Positions 1 through 13,334 of a stretch of 64,000 nt of DNA are shown here, in pieces. How positions within the stretch are numbered: the stretch's first letter is position 1; every line of letters begins with the position of its first letter. Position numbers and translations under genes: made by a program. This stretch comes from Argentina anserina (lineage: Eukaryota; Streptophyta; Magnoliopsida; Rosales; Rosaceae), in NCBI RefSeq assembly GCF_933775445.1, contig NC_065873.1:25978001-26042000 (forward strand). The letters run 5' to 3'. The notes under the pieces are model-generated. The model ran no database searches. It was not told the origin of the DNA and saw nothing but the letters and a program-made list of their open reading frames with translations.

Positions 1-1564
1 AGTTCTGCATTACATTGAGCTCAACTGCTCATGAAGTTGAAACTTGTTACTTCCATAGACCATAAAAAAGGTTTCATTTTTTTACATACTATGAGCACTA
101 GGCATGCAGTTTCAATTTCCACACGGTAGTTTATGTTACAATCACATGATAGCTGCACCATAAGAGGGTCACTCATAGTTTTTAGTACATCGTTTTATTT
201 AACAAAGCGTGACATAATAGCAATTACGTAGGACGAGTCCCTAAAACTTAGCTATTGTACCATTCTCAAGGGACAACTACGTCGTTTTACTCCAACCCTT
301 GCGAGAGCATCGACATTATCTGTATTAAAAAAAAGAAAATTAGGCTCACTAATTCCATTCATAGATGCCATGGTTGCTAACCAAAGAATTTTTTGGTCAT
401 TGTCCTCTCTCCTTTTCAGGTAGACAAGGTTTCAATGATCTCTCTCTCTTTTGGTACAAATATCTCTTTTCATTGCTTTGGGAGCCATCCATGTGCTTAT
501 GTGCGCCCATTCGTGACAACAAAAGTGGATATGAGGGCCCTTAATTTTGAAAGTACTACATAATTTTCTTTAATTAACAAATCCCACAACAAATTAAAAT
601 TAAAATCATTGAAACTTTGGGAATCCAAAAAGCTCTATAGCCAAATCTGGTTCATGAATGGAGGATTGATGATTAATTGATAGGATAAGACTGGATTTTT
701 CAGTTAAATGTTGGAAGCAAAAGGTCACCACTCACCACCATTTGAACTATTTACTTAGTTTTGTGGGTGATTATTTTGAATAGGTAACCATTTGATCTAA
801 TGACAACGTAACAATTTGATCAAAGACATAAGTACGTTGTTCGTATGTGATTATCGACTCAGAATAAGCTGTCATTTCGAGTCAAGAATGACCATTTGTA
901 CAGGGTTGAATGGTTGATCATGTATGGTTGTGCTGAATTATAAAGCTTTCAAGTCCAGTCAGTTTCTTCTCCTTTTGATCACTATTGATCACTATTTGAG
1001 TATGAACATCACAGCTTTTCTCCAAAGAGTAAATATTGTACTACACCACCAGTCAATGTAGGTCTTAAAAAGAAAAACAAGCAACCCTATCTTTCTCGAC
1101 TTGTCATCTCTGAAATGACACGATGCAAATGAGCCTATACAGTATCCATCATTAATACCCAATTAACTGAAACTGCCAACTCTACAATGGAGAAAATTTC
1201 CAATTCAGAAAGAGAAGGAAATCTCCACAATGGCAGAGAGACTGATGGATACACAAAACTGCAAAGTGAAAAGCTTATACACAGTGGAATTGTAATAATG
1301 AAAACTGCAATAGGGTGCCCAATTTATCCATCCACGTTATGAAATTGTGATTCTTTTTTGGTGGTGGTTACAATTGTTCCAATACAATCAAAGATTTCTA
1401 GTATACACAGGAAAGAAGGGTACCTCAGAAACACCAATTGGCTTTTAGTCTTGAATTTTCTTGGATCCCATAAGCTCTTTGGCTTCTTTATCCGTTGGTA
1501 AAAAGCAAAATTGTGAGAATGAAGTATATTAACAAAGTGGCGGTGCACCAATTTTTTTTTCACT
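1..1564. other. Gene-free flank; 3' side of the U-box gene
   Basis: No coding region with a recognisable family is visible on either strand. The sequence is AT-rich and low in complexity. The part nearest 1564 is expected to contain the 3' untranslated region of the U-box gene that ends at 1565. The short reading frame at 1324-1563 (minus) is mostly AT-rich 3' sequence and shows no domain. Confidence 0.6.
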
Positions 1565-2920
1565 TCACTGTATTGTTCTGGTAAGCTTGCATTTGGAAAT
1601 GAATGTAGTGGTGGTGTAATTTAGACTACACAACTTCAAAAGCTCGGCAGCCCTTTGCTTAAGTGTAGGATTGCATCCACTCTGAATCACGAGAAGCAGT
1701 TTCGCTGCTAGACCTGCTTCAACTGCGACGGAGGCGCATTCCTCTGGAGCGAGCTTGCAAACAGCCCACAAAATCGACAATGCAAGCTGCGTACATGTCT
1801 CCGAAACCTTCATCAATAGTCCCACCACACTTGGGATCGTCTTGGCGCAACATCTCAAAGCCTCTGTTCCTTCTTCAACAGTAGACAAAACTTCTAGGAT
1901 GTGAAGCGCTATCTCCAAACACTCGTGATTCAAGCTCGGCAACAGCTCAACCAACTGAGGAACTGTCCCAACACTCACAACCGAGCTCCTGACAGACTCG
2001 TGAGAACAAATTGTCTTCAACAAACTGAGTCCGGGCAACACCCCTTTCGTATGCCTCTTATCTCTCACTAGCCTCAACAATCCAACAACAAGACTCAAAC
2101 TCGATGCGATTTCTGACTCCAAATCCCTACCCTCCATCAATACATCAATCAATCTCGTACAATTGATCTTGGTTTCAATAGACCCCTCATTCAACATATC
2201 AACCATCAACGAAATCTTTGCCGGTTGCATCAGACACGTCTTGGACTCAGAACTGAGCTCCAAATGCACAAGGGTCCCAATCGCTTCGGACCCAACAGCG
2301 TGCGAAGTAAAAGGGCCCAACAAAGAAGAAATCAAAGCAGTGCCTCCATTGTCCACAACCGTGTTCTTAGCCGAAGAATGAGCCGTCACTACCTGCCTCA
2401 GCTCCTTAAGGGCTTGCACTCTAGCCTGCCCCTTCACCTTCTTCAATGTCTCCAAAATCTCCAGAGCCCTCCCCTGCACATCCTCGGACCTCTTCTTCAT
2501 CGCCGAGTACTTCTGCGAAAACCAGCTGTGGATCAGCTGGTGCAGGGTCTTGTTGGGTGTAACCGAGTAATCCCAAAGCTCCTGCATTGTGGTGGGACAA
2601 GTATAATGCCCCAAGCTGAACCATTTGAGAATGTTGGATCTCTCATACGTCTGGCCCGTGCAAAGCGTCACAGGGTCTTGCATTGGCTCCAAAGAGATTG
2701 GGCAAATGAACACCGAGGGTATCTCAATCGACTCCAGCTCTTCTATCATCTTCTTCAGATCCAACTTCTCCGCCCCAACGCCGCCGCAGACCAACCCACC
2801 TCCGCCGCCGAGAATCCCATCTTTCACAGCTGTCTCCAGATCCAGAACCTGCCCGCCTCCGCCCACATCGAACTTCAGATCCGCCGCCCTTCTCGGACCG
2901 TTGGGCTGATACATCGGCAT
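1565..2920 (-). CDS. PUB30: U-box domain E3 ubiquitin ligase, PUB30/PUB31 type
   Basis: This intronless reading frame encodes 451 aa. A glycine-rich N-terminal tail opens with MPMYQP, which I recall from the PUB30/31 subgroup. A U-box follows at about residues 67-140 (FICPISLEPMQDPVT, then the GQTYER motif and YSVTPNKTLHQLI). The rest is a leucine-rich helical region that reads as ARM repeats, as in plant PUB-ARM ligases. Such proteins bind an E2 enzyme through the U-box and recruit substrates through the ARM repeats in cytosol or nucleus. Family work links PUB30/31 to stress responses; the function here is inferred. The start is the first ATG before the conserved N-terminus, and no intron is needed. 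The long plus-strand frames over this gene (2163-2980) are shadows. Nothing looks broken. Confidence 0.92.
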   Translation of the reverse strand: MPMYQPNGPRRAADLKFDVGGGGQVLDLETAVKDGILGGGGGLVCGGVGAEKLDLKKMIEELESIEIPSVFICPISLEPMQDPVTLCTGQTYERSNILKWFSLGHYTCPTTMQELWDYSVTPNKTLHQLIHSWFSQKYSAMKKRSEDVQGRALEILETLKKVKGQARVQALKELRQVVTAHSSAKNTVVDNGGTALISSLLGPFTSHAVGSEAIGTLVHLELSSESKTCLMQPAKISLMVDMLNEGSIETKINCTRLIDVLMEGRDLESEIASSLSLVVGLLRLVRDKRHTKGVLPGLSLLKTICSHESVRSSVVSVGTVPQLVELLPSLNHECLEIALHILEVLSTVEEGTEALRCCAKTIPSVVGLLMKVSETCTQLALSILWAVCKLAPEECASVAVEAGLAAKLLLVIQSGCNPTLKQRAAELLKLCSLNYTTTTFISKCKLTRTIQ

Positions 2921-5900
2921 TTTCTAACCAAGCTAAATCAAACAAGGGAGACACCCAAAATCCTGACACAAGCTCAATAACTAAAAATCTAGCTGAACAA
3001 GAGCAATGAGTCCCATAAAGGATTGGGGCAGCAACAACAAAAAAAGAGAGTCCATATTTGACAATTACAAGCAAATTGGTTATCTTTTCTCACTCTTTTG
3101 CTTTATCCGCAGCTAAACCTCCCCTTTTGTTTTTCCACGGTCAAAAAAGGCCCACCCTTTGTTCTTCCAGTTCGCCACCACCACTAGCACTACACCACCA
3201 TCGCTATCATCACCAAATCAAAGCCCATGATGAAGTTGCAATCTTCCTCCTCAATCTCAACTTCCTCTTCAAGCTCAACCAAAAAGGTGTAAATCATACA
3301 CACCCCGGATCGGAGAGAGAAAATCAAAAGCAGACCAAAAGGTTCAAACTTGGCTCATACCACTCAATACACCACCCACACAAGAACAAAGGCATGTGAG
3401 AGCGAGAGTGGTCAGAGAGCCATACCCATCTGTGTGAGTAAGAAGAAGGAAGAACGAAGAAAGAAGAGGGCAGAGGAAAAGCAGAAGAAAAACCCCAACC
3501 AAAAAAATAAAAGACTAATCTTATTTCTTCTCAGTCTCTCATCTCCACTCTGTGCTGGTCTTTCTTGTGGGGGCAGTGACGATAACCCCAAAACCAGAAA
3601 ATTAGATATTATTTTTTAAAAAAATTGGGTGAATAAATCGGAGAGGGTTGTGACCGGTGATAGCCAGCGGGGACCAGTTTCAAAAATCTTGAGCAGTGGG
3701 ACTGTGCACCACACGTGCAGACGGTGCAGTCCTACCAGAGACACCCTTTCTTTTATTTTTTATTTTTTATTTGGATGTGTTATTGGAATCATACATTTTC
3801 TGACTGCAGAGAAAATTAAAATTTAGTGGGTTTTGTTCTTTGTTATTTTGCTTGCTATAAAATAAAGGAGCAGATTCCAGAGAGGCAGAGATAATTAAGA
3901 AATATTGTGCAACCAATGACAGGTTATGCTAAAGGTTGCTTTTGACTGAATTTAATTTTTTGTGTATGATTTGCTTTTTCTTTGACTGAAATATTTTGTA
4001 GTTGTGTACAAGATCTGAAGATGGAGGATTTAAATTTCTTTGAGTAATCTGAATATTGAATACTAATTTAAATTTTACATAAGATATTAGTCTTGTAAAT
4101 CAATTAATCTAATTTAATTAGAAGTAATATCAAAACTGTTGTCTGAGTCTAACGGTGTAATTTCTAGGTTTTATCGGCTCAAATAATATAAAATATCTTA
4201 TTTTTAGAGTTATTTTTTATTATTAAATATTTCATGAGATAGTTGATTTCACGTACTAAGATGTACTTGTAACAATACTGTACAAGTGACGTAAGTTTTT
4301 AGTAGTTCTTCAACTCTATTAATGTTGTCTAACGCCTCAATGACATAGTCTTAGATGTTGTTTTTATAGTCTTGTTTTTGTGATTTCTTTTGTAGCTAAT
4401 CATAATACTAGCACATGAAGTAATCTGTATCTCTGGTTATGTTTGCCTTGGTAAATAAATATATATAATAATAAAATCTCATGTAAACAACAAATCATTT
4501 AGTTTCACTTTCGAACTCCTTTTTTTTCTTATATAAAAGAAAACTCTTTTTCATTTTGATTATTTCTTCTTCACATTGAGTAAAATATGGTTTTGTGTGA
4601 GAAAATATGGAAATGACTCAAATGAGAGTGACTACGCAAATGGACAGGACTTGACTTGGAGACGCAACCTCAGTCAATAATCAAAAGGGGGGGAAATGAC
4701 GTTGCCAATGCAATCCAAATGCAAGAGTGCACGAAATAGCATGTGGGATGTGGCAATCCACTTTGCACGTTCTTCATTCCACACGGTCCAACATAATTTC
4801 TCTCCCTCCCAACTGATTAAATTACTAATCAAAGTACTTCCATGCATAATATCAGTAGCTAAATGCTAGTCTCTATTTTTGTTTCTTTCTTTCTGCCCTT
4901 GAATACACGTCTTCACTATTGCCATATTACAATTTTCCCTTACAAACATAGTTTTCATATATGTAAGGTTGTATACCATATCAGAGACTCTTTTGTTTGT
5001 TTTTGGATCCAAAAATAGTGGTCGAGTGAGTTATTACTCTGGGACTGTTAAGCAATATAAATATGTGTTACATCGAGATTTCGGCGGGGGAGCTCCGGCG
5101 AACCGATAAAGCTCTCCGATCACCTGTAAATCACAAACACACGGCGTTACGGGGTGAAGATCGGGCTGGTCAACCTTCAACGTTTTGATGCCTAAGTCAG
5201 TTACAAAGATAGACATGTAGAGTTAGATATGAGAAATGATGTGAGTGGAAGTGTAGAGGCTTACTTTTTTTTGTGGAGAGGAGAGAGCTATTTAAAGATG
5301 CAAATGGTGTGATCAGTAAGATTATAAAACTATCATCGTGGGCAAATAATGCGCATAATAGGCTTTTTGGCCAATCGGATTTTAAATAACGAGTAATCAC
5401 AATGTTTAGTCTTTTAAATGTCGTGGTGTCCCTTCAAGAAGAATTTTTCACAATCTCGGTTCTAACCATAGACCTCCTTTACTACTTAGCAGCATTCTAA
5501 CACGATTAGCCGGCGATGACCATTCTTTCAAAAAAAACCGGCGATGACCATTGTATAGAGAATGCATGGATTGCCGACCTTTGAGAGGGATGGATTAGAT
5601 GTTGATCAAAGACCAGGAACAAACTTTTTTTAAAAAAAAGAAGAAGACCAAGAACAAAACAAGACACGAGTGATCATCGACATGCATCATTATATAGGTA
5701 CGGGTCACGGGTGAGTGGGTAAGTCGGAACACCCAACCTGTCATAGGCGGAAGCAGTTGGGGAGAAACCCACTAAACCACTACTACAGCAATACCTACTG
5801 TTTCATAATGCAATGTCACACCTCACACCCACCCAGTGTTACTATGCCAGTGAGCGAGACCACACTTCTTTTTTCTCTCCTTTGCTTAATTATTAGTCAA

Positions 5901-6468
5901 ATCCCTACTTCCCAAGCTCTCACTTTCAGATTCCCTTTTAACCATTTTAATTAGCATTTAATTAATTCAATGAATGATAAAGTGTCTGAGTCTCTGAGAC
6001 GCACGGTTCCCATCTCTGTTCTGTGTGTGTAATTGCATCATCAGAGACCAGAGAATTAAAAACAAAAAACAAAAAAAGGAAACCAAAGTGGTCTCACCGG
6101 CTACTGGCAAGGCCTGTATTGCCCGATCCAAGCGTTTAAACTATTTTTTACGAATCTTTAGACCCATAAATCGGAATGGTCAAACTTCCGAGTGGACATT
6201 TGTAGGGCCCCTTTTTGTGAAAGCCACGCTCTTTGGCGGGTCCTCCCCCACGGGCTTCTCAGTCTTCTCCGTCTTTTTTACTATACTACTTACTTTACTC
6301 TTTTGCCCTTATCATTTCACCATTAATTATCCAAATCAATCAAGTGGCTAATCTCACTAATCACGGGTCGTAATCCTTGGGCCACTCTGTCGGTCTTTAT
6401 CCATCTGGGCCTCTTCATATCGTGTCCCCACGAAAATAAAACCGAAAATTCATAAATAATACAACAAC
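2921..6468. other. Gene-free region upstream of the U-box gene
   Basis: The first several hundred bases should hold the U-box gene promoter and 5' leader, with pyrimidine-rich stretches and purine-rich stretches near 3430-3500. The rest is AT-rich with no recognisable protein family. Two short frames look slightly protein-like: 5034-5216 (minus) and 5845-5955 (plus, hydrophobic start). Neither can be tied to a family. GC-richer, promoter-like DNA at 6080-6430 has no gene attached and ends where the copia element begins. Confidence 0.5.
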
Positions 6469-6669
6469 TTACAAAAAAAACGTAATACGCATCTAATAAG
6501 AAGAAATATCATCTTTATTAAGTGATAATGAGGCTTTATATATATATATGCATTACATTGAGTATCCCATTGAATAAAAGATTATATATATTATTCTTTA
6601 TCTAGACTAACTTATACTAATTAAGACAAGATACACCGGAAAATTACGGAGAGTAATTCTCTTACAACA
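6469..6669 (-). repeat. LTR of copia element 1 (3' LTR)
   Basis: This segment resembles 13140-13334 over its whole length, including the TATCTAGACTAACTTATAC core. Its outer left edge is degenerate and placed by alignment only. Its right edge is CTTACAACA, followed by a polypurine tract read on the minus strand. Confidence 0.75.
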
Positions 6670-9600
6670 CTCCTCTTGTATCGCGATCCTAATGTGTCAT
6701 GGTGCATAACCGTTGCCTCGGTAAAAATCTTGCCAAACAAAACAAAAACCTCTTAGGTAAAATAAAAAGTTTAGTCGAAGGGAAAAAAACACAACACACT
6801 AATTACAATTGCAGATAACATATGGTATAGACTCCTCCTGAAGTCTGCAAAACAACTCCTCATGAAGTCATGATCGGTAACTCAATCTTAGAGTTTAGAT
6901 AAATAACGTATACAAATGCTTTTCACATTCTTCAAAAGTAGCAATGAGTCAATGATTTGAATATCAAATCTCGCCAAATATTCTTCAATCAAACATGTAC
7001 ACTTATCTGTACATGAATCAAAAGAAAAAGAATTGCATAAAAACTCAAAACAAGAGTTTCCAATTAAAATAGATTCACGTGTGGTATAAACAAACCGTTA
7101 AAAGTTCTGAAAAGTAGACATTAGTAATTTTCCAATGATATATGGTTCACAACCTAGTCCGTTCTAAGTTGATCACAAAGCTCGGTCGAATTTCACTGAA
7201 CTGCAGTTTCCGAAAAGATCTGTCATATTTTACTAAAACATATATAACTCACTCAATATAATAGATATGATCCAATGGTTGGTGTCCCTTGAAATTAGAC
7301 ACAACGAGCTTTCTAACGGTACCAAATTCACAATTTTCCAACAAGTGAGATGCCATATAGGTCCCGTGGAAGTTGACCTGCGAATTTGAGCAGATTATGA
7401 CATCGTTTCATTAAAGTGTCTTTTGTTTTGGGATATAGTATTTGATGTCATAACGTGCTGTGATCAAGCATTAACATATGTGTGGGTGCATTCGACCATC
7501 ATCTTGGCCTTACGAGTTTAAACCGAATGAAATGTCGAGTCAAATATATTACAACAAGTACATGCATACACATATCGCAGTTAAATATGGAGAGTTTCAT
7601 ATATTAAGACTTATTATCGCTCAAATGGCGGAAACACGTCTTCTCCTGATTTCGACTGATTCATGAATACTTGTAGGCATAGTTTAACGTCATTACTGCT
7701 TTTAACCAACCGATGAATAACATCATTAATAACAGTCATCACTTTCGAGACCTAGTATTCTCAAGATCTTTTCATTCTGAGTACATCTTCATGCAATATT
7801 GCATATCCCCAGATAGTTATGGGTAAATTACTTACGCATAACAGGGCCCTAGCTATAAGTTTTAATTGCTTAATTGTCGCTCATGCTCATCCATTCATGC
7901 ATAATTAACATGAGGTTACAAGGATGTCCAATCCCAGCTATGCAATAAAAAGTCTTTGAAGTGAATTCTCTTGTATTGTCAGGGTGGTGAGCCTTGAGTT
8001 TTGAGCAAAGAGCTTCAGAAAGCAGCATTTGGCTCTTGGTTCATCAAGAATCCATCACACTTCATTTTAGTATTCCTACCTTAATCAAGTTATCGTACTT
8101 CGTGGTCTAGATGGACTTGAATTAGCTTAAAACCAATCCATGCAGGATCTTTATCTACATCTCTTAACTTAGTCCCAACAGAGATAATCTTGACCACAAG
8201 CTGTAAATTCAGTTGTTTTGGAAACGACCTAACTAACAAGGTAATATGAGAACAAGCCTTCTCATATTTCATTCCATGGAGTTTTGCTAGAGAGTTTGCG
8301 CCATAAGGTGGTCTAAATTCTTCTCTTTTTCACTACGCCTAACAAAAGTATAACCGATAGAATTTACATTTGCAGTGTTGACATTATCTGACCAATGACC
8401 TATTTCTTTGTTAAAACTAGATCCTACGGCTTTTCAAGAGGCTGTGGCGGTGACATGGGTCGATCATCACCATCAATCTCTGACGGATAGCACTTTCCAT
8501 GTAGGCCAATCATCAATGTTGGAATTTTGCTTCAACATAGTATATATAATTCGACATCAAACTCATTCAACATCGTTATTCTTCAAGATCTCTCATTTGG
8601 ATTAGTATTGACATTGAGGCGTCCCTCAATGATTACCATCATCCAAGAAAACATATGAGTGAGTATCATTGATCATAAATCAAGTTGTGCCATAACTCGC
8701 ATTCAACAAGTATTATCGAACTAAGTAATCTCTCTACACTTTCGTAAGAGCCACGACCTAATGACACTAACTACCACATTTGTGGGGTCACCACATCACC
8801 AACAAATAGTGACTATATGTCCATCTTTCGGACATCAATCCTTATCGGCATAGTTGCAGTATGTATCTCTTATCTCATCACTTCCATTTTTAGGACTATT
8901 AGGAACATGATGAGGCACAGTGGGACAAACCAAGTCGTTGAACCTGAACAAACTTGTTCTTCTCTCCCTCTAACGACGGGGAGATTTGTTCATCAAAAGT
9001 GATTAAACGAGATCACATGTTAAGGTCTTTATATAAGCGGACATAGATTGGAAGTTTATGTCTTATTAAAAGATAAAATTAACATCAAATAACCCATCAT
9101 TATGCGCTTGTGGAGGCTCACAATTTGGTACATAAACTATGTGGACGATAAACCATTAACATAATCAGTTAACAAACATGAATATTGTTAGATTTGGAAC
9201 ACTAACATGCGAATCGTTACAACCGTAACATCCGGTGGTATAGATGGATACCGTAAAACAAAACACGCTACAAGTCGTAACTTATGATTCGAATTGTTTA
9301 TTTGTTGGAAGCTTGGGCACATTAACGACCAATACCAGACTTCTGTTTTACACTTCCTTGAATGATTCAATGACTTTCTGAACTTCGAATGCTACGAAAT
9401 TTTAGAAGCATGGGTGTTAGGAATCCAATGCCACCGGCTTCACTCCCGTAACCGGTTAGAAAGATACTGAACCGGCCGGAATACTCGCCGGAGGTCAGTG
9501 ACCAATTGTGTTGAGCGGTTCAACATTTTCCAGGTCTCCAAATGGGTTTAACTTTTTTTTTTGAGTATGTAGCCTTGGATGTTAGGAATCAGTGACCGCA

Positions 9601-10719
9601 ATTAGCACCTCAATAGCCCACTGAAATATAGGTGAACCGATCCTCACAATGACAAGTGCGCAGTATGTAAATCCTGAAATTTTAGGCTTTTTCAACTTTT
9701 GTCGTTGTTTGGGTGCTCCATAACATCTAAGTTTTATGGTTTGAGTTTAACCATGATATATGTATCACCACAATATATTTTATCCTAAAAGTGAATCATG
9801 ATAAGCCGATCTAGGCTTCCATCTTATGTCTCATTCTTTTTAGGGTAGGAGGGTGTATGTCACTCCTAAATTTTGCTAAGGAATAGGTTTAGAGATTGAG
9901 CATAGTCAATGAAGGATCATATAGGGGATTTATGCTCTTGTTAACGCATAGATTACATCTCCATTAATTTGGAGGAATTTTTTTGATCTATTAAACTTTT
10001 TTGCTCAAAAGAATAGCCTAAATGAGTCATCGATTCATTATTTCGAATCATAATATCGTGAAAGAATACAATTCACATTATTTTGACTCGGAGATGTGCT
10101 ACATCATTAGAAGCGATACATAAGAACTCTTTCACAATGAGTTTATAGGTGATACATGTTGGCATAAGTATTGCCTTCAAGTAATTTATCGTCTCACCAA
10201 TTTTATTTATGGTTTCGTTGTTAATTCAACAACTAATATAACAAAAAAAATTTCATAGGTTCTATTGCTCTCTTTATGCATTAAAACATGTGACTTGAAT
10301 CATAACGCCATAAGACATATAAACTTGAGCATAAACCACTCTTTGATTCAATGTAATGACATAGTCATCGTAGTCATAATGGATTAAAAACTAAATCCAT
10401 TAATAGCTTTCATTTAGCTATGCACTCAACGTCTCTTTAACATATTCATAAACAAGAATATAGAGACAAGTAGTCTTAGGTCAAGACATATAAACATCAT
10501 AATATAAAGCTCGGCAAGTGCATTGATATAGTCATGAATGACCGTTTAACATTACTTAAGGGTTTAGACCCTCAAACGTCATTCACGAGTGATTTTGACA
10601 TGCAAATATCATGCATATACACCATATATCCAAAATACAAGGATCGGTATTGCTTAGGCATACCAAAAAAGCATTTCCGGTGTCAAAAAATATAGCCAAA
10701 AGACTAAGAGTTTGTGTGC

Positions 10720-10761
10720 GGGGGGGGGGGGGGGGGGGGGGGGGGGGAGGGGGGGGGGGGG
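10720..10761 (+). repeat. 42-base G tract inside copia element 1
   Basis: The tract is a run of G interrupted by one A at 10748. It lies in the decayed interior of the retrotransposon. It could fold as G-quadruplex DNA, and it could also be a slippage or assembly artefact. The apparent reading frame across it (10611-10889, poly-glycine) is a by-product. Confidence 0.9.
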
Positions 10762-13139
10762 TACATGGGCATGCATGGGGTCACACATGGGGCTGCCAGT
10801 TGCCTAGGGGCCGAGCCCAATTTTTGAGGTCATTAGCGGTAAAATCGGGCAGCGGGCGAAACATCTTGATGATACTGCCAAGACCGTAACTCGCGAACTT
10901 GTTATAGTTTGTCACTTTCCTAATTTTAATGAGCGTAGTTTAATTCAAACTTTTTGAAAACATCACCATATTTTAAAACAATTGGATATAAAAGTGCATT
11001 ACATGACATGTAACACTACAAATCATCACCGAAACAAGGTGTACACATGTCATAACAAGACATCAATCAAGGCTTCATCATGCCAACGAGCCATAAATAT
11101 GCTACAACAAGCATTGTCGGTTCGAAATAAAGCTGAGAGCAAATGCTCATGGATCAGAGTCCTTCGACGTTTTGCAATGCTAGTTTGCAAAGTTTTGATC
11201 AAAATCAATAGATGATGACCTAACTCGCCAAAGATTATGGAGAACCGAAATAGATGTATAATAACAACATCAAAGATCATATAAGTGTGCATTGCGCCAC
11301 ATAAAGATCGTGTAAGCCTGACTTATGCCACAATTAAAACCGTGGGCTTATGTAGGTAATGTCATGTAGTATGTAATGTGTTATATTGCATTAACATATT
11401 GCTTTTGGTAATGAAAACATAAATGCATCGAGATATTCTCGCATGTTCGTTTACAGGAACTACATGAGAATTTTATAGCCAACACAGTTGTATTGAGATC
11501 TTGACCATGAAATCAATTCAAAGTGTAATGACTAAGTAACTATAGTCATCCTTGTGCGATGAATACATTTAAAAAAACTTGGGAAAATACACGGATTTGT
11601 AGTCATTCAGACTATTAAACGAAGCATTTATGCTTCATTATTTTCATTATATAACCACAATGTATAATTGCTTTGAAATTTGTAATAGTGATAAGATCTT
11701 CTCATGTTCTTCCATATAATGAGTGTCTTGTTGCAAGGACTTCTCATATCTAACTCTTGTATATTTTGACCATAATGTTTCTGTCTTTCAATGAAACGAT
11801 GTTGCACCAAAGGAAATTAATCCGGACTAGGTGCATAACACATCCAACATAAAAAAACCAAATTTCAGGCGCCTATTGCGATCAACAAGAGGGAAGATTC
11901 ATTAGTATCAAAATTTGATACAACTTCCAAGTACTAAATTGTAGGTCAAGTCCCAAAGTATGGTAACTCAATTCAATAAACCGTGACAAATTCCGTCACA
12001 ATGGTATAAGGACAATTTCCGTTACAAACCAATGATATAAGCGACAATTTCCGTCGCAAACCGATGTTTGTCCCATATTTTTTCAAACATGTAGCTACAC
12101 ACAACGGTTACATATGGTAACAGCGGCATTCCCAGCCGCTCCTAAAACTCGGCACCAGGAGAATCATATCCTTGTATACCACCTGAGAAGCGAAAGAATC
12201 AGGTTGAAAATAAAAGCGAGGTTGAAAGTCCCCGATGAAAGACAAAATTCAGAGGAATTTAAATTTGCATGAATGCAGCAACGTTAAATAAAACATACTT
12301 GGTTATTTGCCAAATAAACAACGTATAAGTGTTAATATTGCTTGATTCCATGATCATGCTTGAATCCATGAATATACGTCACGAAGTAACTCATGCCCTT
12401 ATTACCATTTTACCATTTACCGAGAGGTGAAAACCTCTCTTATCGAGTCGGGTCGGATCCTAGAAAACCAACTAGGTTGGGTCGATGAATCGGATCGGGC
12501 CATGATTTGAGTCAGAGTAGCAGCAGCATTGTGTCATTTTATAGAGAAGATCTCCATAGCGTCGTCCGTGAGCTGTGTCGATCTCTCCAGGCAAGAGTCG
12601 AAGAAGTTGCGGTTGCTACAACGTTGGCGTCATCGAGAGGGCGTCGGCAGCTAACGTTCGGGTCGACTCGATAGGGGGTCGTCGGCTTCAGAAACGTAAC
12701 GCACTATCATCAAGAGGAGGACGTCTCAGGGGATCGACGAGGTTTGTTGTCTTCGGGAAGTAAGGGTTGTCCAGATGATGTCGTCGTTTTTCTGGCTACA
12801 AGGCGGACGTCGGCGGGACTTGGTCTGCAGCGGCAGCGGCGTCGCTGCCTTGAAGATGGGCGCTGGGCTGAGACGACTGTGAGCAAGTACAAAATCCGAT
12901 CAACGCAGATCGGAGGAGGGAGTAGGGTGCCCAAAGCGAATTTCTGGGTACCCTAGGTCAAAACAGATTTTTTTTTTCAGCAGAAAATTTTCTTCTTCTT
13001 CTATCGAATTTGTTTCATGACAGAAGAAATTTCGCGTCTTCTCCTGTCGAATTGTTTATATGACGGAAGTAATTTTTTTTTTCCAGAAATTAGGGTTCTA
13101 AACCTAGGAACTCATGGTTAGAACTACGTGCTGATAACA

Positions 13140-13334
13140 TGTTAAATAAGATGTAATACGCATCAAATATGGAGAAGCATCATCTTTATTCATTGATAAG
13201 GAGACATGATATATAGGCATTATATTGAGTATCCCGTTGTATAAGGGATTATATATCATTCCTTATCTAGACTAACTTATACTAATTAGGACAAGATACA
13301 CCATAAGATTACAGAGAGAAATTCTCATACAATA
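13140..13334 (-). repeat. LTR of copia element 1 (5' LTR)
   Basis: This is the partner of 6469-6669. On the minus strand it ends in TTAACA, directly followed by the tRNA-primer-like word TGTTATCAGCACG at 13127-13140. That places it as the 5' LTR of a minus-strand element. Confidence 0.75.

Larger units (their letters stand above)
6469..13334 (-). mobile_element. Decayed Ty1-copia LTR retrotransposon (element 1)
   Basis: Two similar segments of about 195-200 bp bound this region: 6469-6669 (3' LTR) and 13140-13334 (5' LTR). Both carry the shared run from GTAATACGCATC to TCTAGACTAACTTATACTAA. Next to the right LTR, read on the minus strand, lies a primer-binding-site-like word, TGTTATCAGCACG. 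Next to the left LTR lies a purine tract, AAGAGGAG. Pol survives only as fragments in broken frames on the minus strand. At 8819-9003 is the integrase C-terminal part (FDEQISPSLEGEKN, later TATMPIRIDV). At about 8290-8380 is the start of reverse transcriptase (NSIGYTFVRRSEKEKN, matching the copia pattern PVGYKWVFVRKRNEKNE). 12450-13137 is a GC-richer leader. No intact coding frame remains, so this is an old, dead copy. Confidence 0.8.

Noticed and set aside
2163..2980. Long plus-strand reading frames over the U-box gene
   Set aside because: They are antisense shadows of a GC-rich coding region, with low-complexity peptides and no domain.
5034..5216. 60-codon minus-strand frame with protein-like composition
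   Set aside because: No family match and no gene context; it may be a fragment of a retroelement leader.
10611..10889. Reading frame with poly-glycine
   Set aside because: It is created by the G tract inside a dead retrotransposon and has no flanking protein similarity.
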